From: Athripsodes cinereus
Lineage: Eukaryota > Arthropoda > Insecta > Trichoptera > Leptoceridae
Assembly: GCA_947579605.1 (NCBI GenBank)
Contig: OX388307.1
Span: forward strand, 12,625,237 to 12,689,236
Reading direction: 5' to 3'
DNA length: 64,000 bases
The first letter of the stretch is position 1, and every line of letters begins with the position of its first letter. Of this stretch, positions 43,609 to 54,097 are shown piece after piece. The position numbers and the translations under genes were made by a program. The notes beneath the pieces are model-generated. The model was not told where the DNA came from and searched no databases. It saw nothing but the letters and a program-made list of their open reading frames with translations.

Positions 43609-43987
43609 TAGTGTTGTGGAATTCTCAAGAAATAATTTTTGGAGAAATTTACCGAGAAATTTCTCGGTAAATTTCTCGAAGTAGAGAATTTACCGAGAAT
43701 TTTTTTTTTTTTATTTAACAGTAAAATAATAATAAATCAGTACTTTATTCAATCAATCAATAACAATGTACAAATGTTGAGACAATTTATCACCAATATT
43801 GCTACAATTAAAGTTAGTCAATACCGGATATTTTTTCATATATTTTGTAGGGGAATTCCGCCGCATTATCGCCAATAAATAATAGGGGAAATCAGAGAAA
43901 TTTCTCTTCAATCAGAGGAGAAATTCTCGGAGAAATTTCTCGTTCTCGAGAAATTTCTCCGGGGAATTTTCTCTACTCACATCACTA
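43609..43987. mobile_element. hAT MITE with GAGAAATTTCTC arrays, copy 1 (379 bp)
   Basis: Ends TAGTGTTGTGG and (reverse complement) TAGTGATGTGA. Perfect 8-bp duplication GCTGTGTG at 43601-43608 and 43988-43995. Subterminal regions are packed with GAGAAATTTCTC, a perfect palindrome, in several overlapping copies. A second copy in reverse orientation is at 48911-49763. Confidence 0.92.
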
Positions 43988-44224
43988 GCTGTGTGTATGG
44001 TAAAATATTCGAGGGATGAAAAGATCATTCTCATTATTATTAATTGTTTCTTCCCAAAGGACTCAAATCACTCGAAAACGGGTAGATAGCCGAAAATAAG
44101 ATTTCAAAAAATATCCATTTTATTTTATTTTTATTAAACATTGGTTATAATAGAACATCAATTATACAATGCATCATAAAATTAATTATCTCCCAAAAAA
44201 TTTAATGCAAAGAAAGCGTTATTT

Positions 44225-44571
44225 TTTTTTTAGTTATTCTTTACCGTACATTAGTTACAAGCAAATTTGCGCAAAAATATATTTATATCAAATACAATCA
44301 ATATACATACAGAAGCGAGTTTATCGTTAGGTTGCGATATCTTCCAACTAACCCGGTTAATTTCACGGACGTATGGAAATGACTTGTAGACAAGCCAACT
44401 CGTTCTTCCAGTATTCCATCTGTCTTGCCAAACACTCCTTGTTTTCTCACGAATCCTGCAGATGGCTAACGTTGATTGAAGTTTAATAAAGATCGTAAAA
44501 GATGAATGATTAATTTTTAACAAATAATGCAACATAAGTCCATATTTTATTTTGGAAATCTGTTGGTTCAT
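44225..44571 (-). mobile_element. LINE C-terminal/3'-UTR fragment
   Basis: The minus frame includes TRSVWQDRWNTGRTSWLV and FPYVREINRVSW, the W-Q-x-x-W-x-x-x-x-x-G-R pattern found in the C-terminal region of I/R1/Jockey-type LINEs. It is followed by a 3' UTR whose GTTAGTTGGAAGATATCGCA, GATAAACTCG and ATATTGATTGTATTTG blocks match 59680-59800. Confidence 0.6.
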
Positions 44572-44979
44572 ATTTCATTTGATTCCTTTCTCTTCTCGAA
44601 CTCGTTTACTATAAATATTGGTTATGCTATGTTACGGTTACCTGTTGAGGACTGAAGGCAAAGAGTGTAATATTATAGAAACAGGCACGCTACTCGCGGC
44701 GGCCTTCCGAGAAATGTGGCTCGATACAGTTTCGTGGAATCACTTCTCTGACAAAATTTAAATTGCAATTCGCCGTTTTATAAATATCTTTTAGCCATTT
44801 AAAAATTCGAAATACATTTTATATATTTGCTATTACTTTTCTGAGGTACCGATGAAAATAATTTCATTACAGAGACAAACAATGAATAGGATTTCATAAA
44901 AGCTTTAATTGGTTATAGATACATACATACATTGATTTCGTACTCCAGAATATTATGATAAATATATCGACACCTGAAA
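44572..44979. other. Spacer
   Basis: Contains a short G+C-richer stretch at 44690-44750 followed, on the minus strand, by CAACAG|GTAAC near 44643, a splice-donor-like site; no exon can be supported. Confidence 0.35.
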
Positions 44980-47900
44980 GGCCAATTAGTGTAAACGACA
45001 TTTTTGCCGAAATTGACATTTTTATCGCAAGCGACTCTAAAAAATATTCGCCGCCGATGTATCCGACTACCATAATCAGTAAGGAAAATAATACGAAGTA
45101 ACACTGAAATGTTATTTTATCGTAAGATTTTGTAACATTTTTATTGACTACCAACTTAGCGTATGCGACTCGTTTGATTTATCGTAAGCGGCATCTAAGT
45201 CGGTTACGATAATTTGCAAAATCTAATTTGTTCTAACTTGCAGTATGACTGTTATGACGTTCCTTTTAAATTTTTACTAGAATATTCCTGTCGAATTTCT
45301 ATTCCTGCAGCAACTAGATTGTTTCTTTATACAGTATTACAATCACATATCGATATCATTTGTGTAAGTGACGTGGTGGAGAGTGCTCATACTAATTATT
45401 CTTGATGCAATAAAATACGATTTATAATGGATTTAAATAAAACAAAGGTAAGATATCCATTTTTCCTACAAATTAAGGGAAATAGTGTACGCATTAATTA
45501 TGCTATTAATTATGCTGTTTAGGATTTTTTATTTTTGAAAAAATGTTATTGGAATATATTATTTAATTATTAACATGTTTTAATAAATAAGTGTAGTACA
45601 ATATCCTTAGGGAAGTAACCATTGAAGTCTGCGAGTGAACATTATGTTTGTTTTAAAATTATATAAAATTTTCATGTCACGGAATTGTTATAATTAGCAT
45701 TTTTTTTTGTTTTTTTTATAGAAAAGAGGAATGTCTTGTGCAAATAAATCGACAGAAGAAGTTCCTGGTGCAGTTAATCGCATTAGGATTGTAGACTATT
45801 CATCAGAGTCTGAAGAAGATGGCGAGTCCCAAATCTTTGAGGTGGTGGTAAGAACATAACTTTGATGATGATGAAGATTTTTCCTTATCTGAAGATTCTT
45901 GGAGACCTGACAACATTCCTGATGAATCTTCTGAGGATAGCGAAGGCAATTCGGAAAGAAGAAATTCAGATTCGGATATTGTTGGTGAATTGGGGATGCG
46001 AAAGGAAAAAAAAAATCTATAAAGAAAATTAAGCGTGCAGAAAAGTGTACAGGCGTAGGGAAATCTGTGCAACCAAATCCATGTCAGGGAAAAAAATGTG
46101 GAAACAATTGCAGCAATAATTTCACTGAAGAAGATAGAATGCATATTCACAACTTTTATTGGGGAATGGCTAATACCGACAGAAAAACTGGCTTCTGAAA
46201 AGCCTATTAAAAGGAAAAGAGTTGTTGGACACAGTAAACGACACACAACATACGAGTATAATATTTCTTGGCACGAAAAGAAACATAAAGTGTGTCAACA
46301 ATTTCTCATAAAAACTCTCAATATTTCACAAATGTTACTTCGCTATACCTTACAAAATAAGGTACATAACATAGCACGGATAGATCAACGTGGACGTCAA
46401 CCTCCACCAAATAAAACAGACCCGCAGAAAATAGACTCCATTATAACGTTTATTAAAAATCTACCAGCAGTGAAATCTCATTATTGCCGAAATAAAACTG
46501 AAAGAAAATATTTACCTGTAGAATTCAGAAATATTTCACACCTATGCGGAATGTATGAAAAATATTTAACCGAGAATGACAAAGAAGACCTTAAAGTTCA
46601 TTCAAAAATCTTCCGTAATATTTTCAAAACAAAATTTTATTTAGGATTTCATCTTCCTAAAAAAGACAAGTTAGTGTCAATTATGTGAGAAAATTAAAAA
46701 TCATACCATCGAAAAACAATTAGAGGTACACAACTCTGAAGAGTTTGAAAATCACATGATAGATAAGAATAAGGCATATGAACTTTTTCTAAATGACCAA
46801 AAGATTCAACAAACAGATCCTGAAGCTCTTTGCCTGAGTTTTGACCTCCAAAAAGTTTTAAACACACCCCACGGAGATAGTGTTAATCTTTACTACAGCC
46901 GAAAATATTCATTTTACAATGAAAGTATTTATGAAAGCGGTACAAGAAAAGGACATTGCTACCTTTGGGGGGAAATTGACGGGAAAAGAGGAAGTAATGA
47001 AATATCTTCCATTATTTTTGAGTACCTCAAAGAGGTTGATCTGTGTGGAAAATATAAAAAAGTCCTTCTTTATTGTGATAGCTGTGCGGGACAGAATAGG
47101 AACAGACAAATGCTCGCTATGATTTCATATTTTCTCGAAAGCTCCATCAACATAGTACAAATAAAACTTACATTTTTGTTACCTGGCCACACGATGATGC
47201 CCGTTGATTCTATTCATGCGACGATCGAATCATTTCTTAAGCACAGAACTGTTTGGGCTCCTTCCGAGTGGCCAACACTCATAAGAAATTCGAGGACAAG
47301 ACCAGATAACTATGAAGTACGTATTTGAAAAAGGAAATATTTTTCTAAAATACGGCTATTTCGAAAATTCTGATCAAGATCAAATATGCATAAAGAAGAC
47401 TCGACAAAATGAACAACAAATGGAATCTGGTCCGCAAAAAATATACAACGGGAATTTGAAGGTAAACGAATCAAAATTTCAAGATTTAAAGAAATTGTGC
47501 GAAAAAATGATTATCCCAGAGAGGTTTCATGATGAGTACCTAAGTATGAAGAGCTCATCCACACACCCTGATGAGTTACCAGAAACCGACGAAGAGGACA
47601 TGACGTATAATGACCATCAATGATTATGTTTATTATTTTTTTAACACTTTTATCAAGACTTTTTTTCTATTTTTTCTTGTGTGTTATTATTTAAGTATTA
47701 ATATTTCTATGTTTGTATTGTTTTTTTTCTTACCTAAGTAAGAAGGTAAATACCTTTCGAATGTGTATATACGTTACTAGTTAATTAGTCATTTTACCAG
47801 TAAGTACGCATTTTAAATACCACCTAAGTCTTACATTATTTTACAGTTTTGTATGTTTGATTTGTAATTTTATCGAAAATTGTCATTTTTTATGCAAATA

Positions 47901-48266
47901 TATATAATTTTTTTAAATTGATTATTAATTATATCTCAAATATCTTAATAAAACAACTATATTTCACATATTAAATTTCATTACTCTCCTTTTATGGTCA
48001 TTTGCTGCATGTAAATCTACTATAATATTATCTTAACCGACACAAAACGTGTGGACTGGTGAACTAACATATCCAGCGAAATTGTCGTAAGCGACATAAG
48101 TACCAGAAAGCATGCTTTTTTATGTAGCAGTCAATCACACTTTGATTTGCCACATTTTTATTAACTATGACGCAAAATTTCAATCATCTAAGACTTGTAT
48201 ATTTTTTTTAAACAAAAAAAAACTTCCCCTGTAAAGTTCGGTTTTTGTCGGTTACGCTAAATAGCC
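44980..48266 (+). mobile_element. Decayed DNA transposon with candidate DDE-type gene and CGTAANCGAC subterminal repeats
   Basis: The left end GGCCAATTAGTGTAAACGAC and the reverse complement of the right end, GGCTATTTAGCGTAACCGAC, are inverted repeats (about 15 of 20 identical). Similarity continues inward as a CCGAA block. Outward of both, ATCGACACCT/ATCGATACCT and ATTATGAT also match, so the true ends may lie further out. A CGTAANCGAC-like word recurs near both ends: left at about 44990, 45027, 45163, 45184 and 45200; right at about 48034, 48085 and 48248. No target duplication was identified. A broken gene (45427-47623) lies between. Inverted ends plus iterated binding-site-like words suggest a cut-and-paste transposon. 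Confidence 0.6.
45427..47632 (+). pseudogene. Candidate DDE transposase of an uncharacterised insect family, frameshifted
   Basis: ATG at 45427 gives MDLNKTK, then a GTAAGA donor at 45448; a TTTTTTTATAG acceptor ends at 45721 (274-nt intron). The coding then runs through several frames: a Ser/Asp/Glu-rich acidic region (45722-46020), a Cys-rich PCQGKKCGNNCSNNFTEEDR block (~46080), a basic region and long helical part (46200-46690), CQLCEK (~46695) and a core with LSFDLQKVL (~46835), KGHCYLWGE, YCDSCAGQNRNRQM (~47070), LPGHTMMPVDSIHATIESF (~47190), then a hydrophilic tail ending at 47623. At least three frame breaks and one stop (TAG before CQLC) inactivate it. D, D and E in the three core blocks could be an RNase H-fold catalytic triad. 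I recall similar proteins in insect genomes as a domain of unknown function (DUF7869-like); that name is from memory and unverified. Confidence 0.65.
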
Positions 48267-48910
48267 TTTTAGGTATCGATATCATAATGTACCTTTTTCA
48301 TAGCAAGTCTATAATCTTTTTGTTGTATAGAATATTACGTATAAACACCTTTTTGTATCTCCGACTTGCTGTTCTCAGTTCTGATGTTCGTGACCAGCCA
48401 CTGTTAAAGTTCTTGCTACGCGTATAGTTGCAAAGATACCTACAATACCTACATCCTTTAAACTTTAAATCGTCATTGAGTCGTCACTTTGGTTTGCGTC
48501 CAAATATTTAATCATTCAAATACACATAGTTATTAACTTATATAGGGAAAATTTTATATATATATTATATTATGTGCATTCATTTTATATACATTTACAT
48601 TCTTTAAAAATATTAATTGAATTTTATGTTTATTTACATTTAAAAAATAGTTGAGGTAGGTGAGCTAGTATAAATATACATATAGATATACCTATTTAAA
48701 ATATATTATTCAGAATGAATAACAATTCAATGTCACGTGTATCATAAACTTCGCTAAGATAATCATAGTATTACATATCCGGGTTGGCTGGAAGAAGTCA
48801 TGTATGCGATAAGCCCTCCTTTTGGTATTTCTTGTAACCACATAACATGCTTGTTAAGATTTTTTCATACCTGCGTCCGTGTGAAAGATATTAAGAGTAT
48901 TACTTACACC
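48267..48910. other. A+T-rich spacer
   Basis: The first ~20 bases may belong to the inverted end of the element at 44980. Nothing else recognised. Confidence 0.45.
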
Positions 48911-49763
48911 TAGTGATGTGAGAAGAGAACAATTCTCCAGAGAGATTTCTCGAGAACGAGAAATTTCTCCGAGAATTTCTCGTCGGATAGAAGAGAAATT
49001 TCTCTCCATAATTTTTCTTTGTGGTATTACGACCTTTCGCCCAGTACACTTTGCAGCCAACCTGATAGATCCAAAAATTTGTGGGGCTGATTAAGGCCCA
49101 AATCAGAGGTTATGAACACTTTTTTTCCATGTAGGTACCTGCATTTTTTTTAAACTTCAATATGGGCATGTGGGGTGTCAAACATCAACATTTTTCATCA
49201 GTTATTAGCACTTTTTTCTATGTATGTACCTAACATTTTTTGTAAACTAAAAACATGGGTATTTGAGGTGTCAAACTTCGAGTTTTTTCATTGGGAAGAG
49301 GTTTTTATTACTTTTATTTACGTAAGCGCTTACTCCATTTTTTTCAATAACTCATGTATATGCTGTTATCTGTTTATTTAAACCCAAGCGATGCCGGGTT
49401 AAAAAAACTAGTTACTAATAAGAGAACAATGAACCTTACGTAAAATTGAAAACATCAAAAAATCAATTTTCCTATGTTATATTTGTTCCTTTTAAAAACT
49501 ATTCTTCTAAGTATAATTATTATTTTTACACATTACCATTTTTTATTGATATTGTTTGAACATTGTAAAAATGATCAATAAAAAATATATTTGCCTCAAA
49601 ATACACCATAATTAATTGTAGCTATATTGGTGATAAATTGTCTCAACATTTGTACATTGTTATTGATTGATTGAATAAAGTATTTATTATTATTATACTG
49701 ATAAATAAAAAATAAAAAAAAATCTCCGAAAATTCTCTATTTCTTGAGAATTCCACAACACTA
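48911..49763. mobile_element. hAT MITE, copy 2 (853 bp), reverse orientation, with nested insertion
   Basis: Ends TAGTGATGTGA and (reverse complement) TAGTGTTGTGG. Perfect 8-bp duplication CTTACACC at 48903-48910 and 49764-49771. The outer ~115 left bases and ~230 right bases match copy 1 inverted. The extra middle is foreign and includes a Helitron 3' end and two related stretches (GGGCATGTGGGGTGTCAAAC and GGGTATTTGAGGTGTCAAAC). Confidence 0.9.
49381..49412 (+). mobile_element. Helitron 3' terminus
   Basis: A hairpin AACCC-N10-GGGTT (49381-49400) is followed by AAAAAAACTAG|T. A short GC-rich hairpin a few bases before a CTAG terminus, inserted before T, is the standard Helitron end. The 5' TC end was not located; it should lie in 49020-49100. 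Confidence 0.65.
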
Positions 49764-49771
49764 CTTACACC

Positions 49772-51016
49772 AGACACCTTATTTGCACAATCTCTTTGTT
49801 AATAATTCTTCCCTAACTCCCTTTAAAAGGGAAACAGATAATGTGTGCCGATGTTTACGAATAGGCTTAAGCCGGCACTTTCCCCAAGGCACGTTCACCA
49901 ATCTCGCCAATTCCTATTTCAAACCATTTGTTGGGCTCATATGTCAACTTACACAACCATCTTTATAATATTGCGTTCGAGGCTGTGGACAATCTATTGT
50001 TGTTTGTCAACCCGAAACACTATAAGGTGGCTATAATATATAACGTGCTTACATTTACGTACTGTATTGATACCATTACTGTAGTTTTATTTTTTTACAT
50101 GTTCTAAAATTTTAGCTGGTGCTCATGTAAAACTCTGAAGTACCTGTATATGTGTCGGTAGTTGCGACACATTTAGTAGGCACTTGTGTTATTTTATTAT
50201 GCGCGTATTTTGTAATTGCATGAATGCATATATATAATTGTGGGGTATAAAATATGTAACTAGTGGCCAAATTAAGTTACTCATAAGGTCATGAACATTT
50301 ATTATTCAAAAATATTCTGCGTGTCATTCGTAGGAATAATAAATTTATATGTGGTCGCTTGCTATTTACATTCCTCCGCACGTCAATTGCGTTAAATATT
50401 TTATAGAGGCAGTTACAGTGGCAGCAGAAGATGGTTTCGATGTCGTCACAGCAGCGATGGCTGAAGAAAAAAAATGTGGCGTTTATTAAAATGTCGACGA
50501 GTTGTCGTCTAGGAATTTGGCTGGCAAGATGTTTGTTGTTGAAGCTTCAGCATCCGTGATTCACGAAAGAATCATAATAACATTATATTCCCTTGTTTAT
50601 TTTCTCAGAATCTATTATATTTGCCAGGAATTCTATATTTATCCCGCCCTGTCTAGCATTAACACGTCCAAACACTGTTTTATTTATTAATAATCCCTCA
50701 GCTTCCCAACATATGATATGATATCAGTACTTAGATCTATCTGCTTGCAGTTACCTAAGAAGATAGTTATACATACATATAATCATATTATGATATAACA
50801 TAGACACTTGTCTACGTAATCTTCCCACAATAAATATAATAATGTGAAATGTACATTCCTCTGTCTCCCACACATATCCTTTAAGATGTTTTGCGTTAAA
50901 ATAACAAAATACTCTTCACCCATTCTATTTTAAATTTAGAAACTGTAAAATAATACAAGATATAAATATATAGATGTTAGTAGAATTAATTAGGTTGGTC
51001 TTGATGGATGTATGTA
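49772..51016. other. A+T-rich spacer
   Basis: Nothing recognised. Confidence 0.5.
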
Positions 51017-51327
51017 CACTGAGAAAAATACTCAAAACGAATCATTGGTACGGTACTATCAGATTAGGACCAGAGATCGTACAAACGATTCATTGGTATA
51101 AATCTATAATATTAACTCTTCGCAAACAAATCATTGGTAAATTTACCAACAACTTATATAATATTAACTCTTCGCAAACAAATCATTGGTAAATTTACCA
51201 ACAACTTGTTTGCGAAGAGTTAATATTATAGATTCGTACTAATGAATCGTTTGTACGATCTCTGGTCCTAATCTGATAGTACGTACCAATGATTCGTTGT
51301 GAAATTTTGTTAGTATTTTTCTCAGTG
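51017..51327. mobile_element. Palindromic MITE (311 bp), TA-flanked, with internal duplication
   Basis: CACTGAGAAAAATAC and GTATTTTTCTCAGTG are perfect inverted ends between TA dinucleotides (51015-51016 and 51328-51329). The arms continue as a long imperfect palindrome (AACGAATCATTGGTACG.. / ..CGTACCAATGATTCGTT). A block of about 50 bases containing AATATTAACTCTTCGCAAAC and ATCATTGGTAAATTTACC is duplicated in tandem near the centre (51107-51207). No coding capacity. Tc1/mariner-type mobilisation is likely. Confidence 0.9.
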
Positions 51328-51933
51328 TACCTACTTCATAATATATTTTCTTTTGTAGATATTTTTTGTTGTTGTTTTATTTTGTATATATTTAAAAAAA
51401 AATGTTTTTCTGTATTTGTTATATATAAAAATTAAACAAACAATCGATATTGAAGACTCCCACCACTTGCCCGGGTATTTCAGATATCGGGGACTTCTGT
51501 TTATACGCACTTTAGCAAAAAAAAAATGTCATGGGCGGGCCACAGCGGGCAGCCTAAGAGGCTGGCCGGCCAAAACCTGTAAAAAAGTCGGCCTAAACAA
51601 AAAACAAACATAAGTAGCTTGAGATAAAAATTAAAATATTTAAGACACCAACTTGTCTAATAAGTGATCGTGCCACTAACAATGAGTTAGCGGGTATTTG
51701 TATTTTTTTCAAGCTTATCCTTGTGTATATTATGTATTACGTACAAAGTTTCTTAATGACTCATCTCACTGCGCTTAAACTTTGACGTCTTTGTTGTGTC
51801 CAGTATTGGATAAAGGCTTCCTGTTTGTAATTGCTCCTCTGGTGACTACTTGCTATTTTCTCATATTATGTTATCAGATCATCTTGTCTGGGACCCACTC
51901 ATGCTTCCGTAACCTATTGGTTTTCAGTCCATT
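51328..51933. other. Spacer with fragment of the 32236 repeat
   Basis: 51455-51515 is a diverged version of the ~65-bp repeat at 29597 and 32236. Otherwise unremarkable. Confidence 0.45.
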
Positions 51934-52066
51934 TATCTTGGGTGGAAATAGCAATATAGCGATCGGTGTCATTTTTATAAAAAAAGCATGGTACTGTTGT
52001 ATCGACCATCGGTGTCGAAACTCAAAATGACGTCGATCGATATATTGCTTTTACCATCAAAAGATA
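51934..52066. mobile_element. Short MITE (133 bp)
   Basis: ATCTTGGGTGGAAATAGCAA with TATAGCGATCGGTGTCATTT faces the inverted ATCTTTTGATGGTAAAAGCA with ATATATCGATCGACGTCATT, i.e. ~40-bp imperfect inverted arms and a ~50-base loop. A GATCG core is conserved in both. Confidence 0.7.
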
Positions 52067-52143
52067 TTATTATTATTACTGACAATAAGACGATTCTTAC
52101 AAGGATCATTACAGCTGAAGGCCAATGCGATCCCAGAAGAAAA
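52067..52143 (-). mobile_element. LINE/SINE 3'-end fragment with (TAA)n tail
   Basis: ATTATTATTATTACTGACAA then AAGACGATTCTTACAAGGAT and GGCCAATGCGATCCCAGAAG is the near-perfect reverse complement of 63000-63080, where it ends GTCAGTAATAATAATAATGA. This is a shared 3' terminus of an unidentified non-LTR family. Confidence 0.7.
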
Positions 52144-52436
52144 CATTAAACAATATCCAAACGACAACACAACTACAATATATCCTCGATTTCCCTTATA
52201 AATTCTGCATACGTCACGTTGAAGATATCAACCTCTCCAGCCAGACCATTAAACATTTGAATAGCTTTTCCCACTGGGGAGTTTGCCAATATGTTTGTTC
52301 GGCTTTGAGGCCGATAAAAAAAATCGTGATGCCGAGAACGTCCATATGCATCGGGAACATATATATTGAATTCTTCAAGTATTATTGGATTAAATATGAT
52401 ACCGTTGAGTAGCTTAAAAAAGTGACATATACATGT

Positions 52437-52863
52437 TGAAACGATTTTATGTGTTACCTATATCCTACTGCGAGGATATGGTGAACTTGTGTAAGACAAG
52501 TTCTAAGAAGGAAGTTAATTACTAGATTTCTCTCACCTGAAAATGAGTAGGCTACAATTAAAAGCTTTTCCACCAGTTTGATGTTTCACAATACGATTTA
52601 ATGCTCTAATTTTAGTTCTATACTATTACAAATTCAATGAGTATATTAATTGGTTGAATAAAATATTAGAACGCGTGAGTACAAGAACACAACGAAAATA
52701 GCAAACCACCGCGAGTGAGCGACCAAACGAGAATGGCTCGCTGGTTGGCAAAACCAATCTCTCTTCACTCATTCTTCCTACATGCAACAATACTATGGAA
52801 CTTTCCATAAGTTGCTACATGTAGGAGTCACAAGATCTATTACGGAGGCATCACACCTCCACA
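52437..52863 (-). repeat. 3' LTR of the CsRn1-like element
   Basis: 427 bp, identical by eye to 59138-59564. It includes a GC-richer region with CTCGCTCACTCGCGGTGG (minus strand). Confidence 0.95.
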
Positions 52864-52880
52864 TAGATCTCCCCTTTTCA
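52864..52880 (-). promoter_or_regulatory. Polypurine tract of the CsRn1-like element
   Basis: Minus strand GAAAAGGGGAGATCTA directly precedes the 3' LTR TGTGGAGG. The purine run AAAAGGGGAGA would prime plus-strand DNA synthesis. Confidence 0.8.
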
Positions 52881-54097
52881 GAAAAATGTTCACATTTTTC
52901 TTTTTAATTAACTTGGATGTGGTGCTGTGATGTCCTGTACTCTCGTTTCACTAAGACTAATACAGTAATGGATACTAAAGCTATTTTGCAAAATAATTTA
53001 AAAATGTACATCTTGAATCAATGACTGGATGTGTTCGATTGTGAATGTTTTGAGAATTGAGGTGCCAACGCCTTGTTACATGTCTGCTCCAACCCTGAAA
53101 GCAAAATCAAAGTTAGCACCATGCTCATCTTTATCAGCCAATACATCCTAATGATTCTAATGTGCATTGCAATGACATCCATATATTACATCTCTACTTT
53201 ATACTATTTTACATTTGTTCCATTGCAACATCACCAAAAGTATATATTGTATTTTGCCATGCAACTCCAAAGTATTGTTTAAATCATTGAAAACTAAATG
53301 ATATTTGCAAAAATACACAATATATTTACATAATTACATTTATATAAAAATTTCATTTACATTTATATTTATCCAAAACATATTCACACATTAAATTAAA
53401 AAAAATTTATTTTCTGTGCAATTTTCCATATTGGATGCATTTGAAATTTACTGAGAAAGTTACTTTCTTCTTTTTAATTGCTTTACCAAAGCTTAAAACA
53501 AACAATGTTTATTATAAGACTATTCCTTCTGTTGATAGTATGTTTATTTACATAAGTCATATTCTATCACAAATAATATAATAAAATATAATAATCAAAA
53601 TCATGCAATATCTATACTCAATTGTATTTAGCTTATTGGTGTTCACATAACCAAAATAAAACAATAAATAAAGAAAAATATTCATATACAAATATAACTA
53701 TCTTCCGGGGATTAACAACATTGCCCACATATATTCTCATAAAATAATAATTCAAGTGTAATAATTTAATAATTAAGTGATACTGACTTTCCAAATTAGG
53801 TTTGTACAGTAAACTTTTTAATAATAAAAAAATGAGATTTTTCAAATTAAATCTTTCTAAGCACATAAAAAAAATTAAATATTCAATTGCATTATGTGAT
53901 CTTACATTTTTTCTACATATTTTGAAAATTATAAACTAAGCAAATAATAATAAATTGTAAACTAACCAGATAATATGAACATAATGAACATATATACCTG
54001 ATTCAAGGGTTGATTGCATAAATAAAAAAATTATAAAAATAATAACATATATACATAACTTAAGAATATCCTCTATAGGATGTTTCTTTCTCTGGTG
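52881..54097 (-). other. Non-coding 3' region of the CsRn1-like element
   Basis: About 1.2 kb between the pol stop and the purine tract, very A+T-rich, without an env-like frame or other domain on the sense strand. Confidence 0.7.

Noticed and set aside
52626..52808. 60-codon frame, repeated identically at 59327-59509
   Set aside because: It lies in the LTR of the gypsy element; its duplication is due to the LTR pair, not to a conserved gene.
52881..54097. A possible env gene downstream of pol
   Set aside because: No sense-strand frame with signal peptide, furin site or membrane anchor; the region is A+T-rich and broken by stops.
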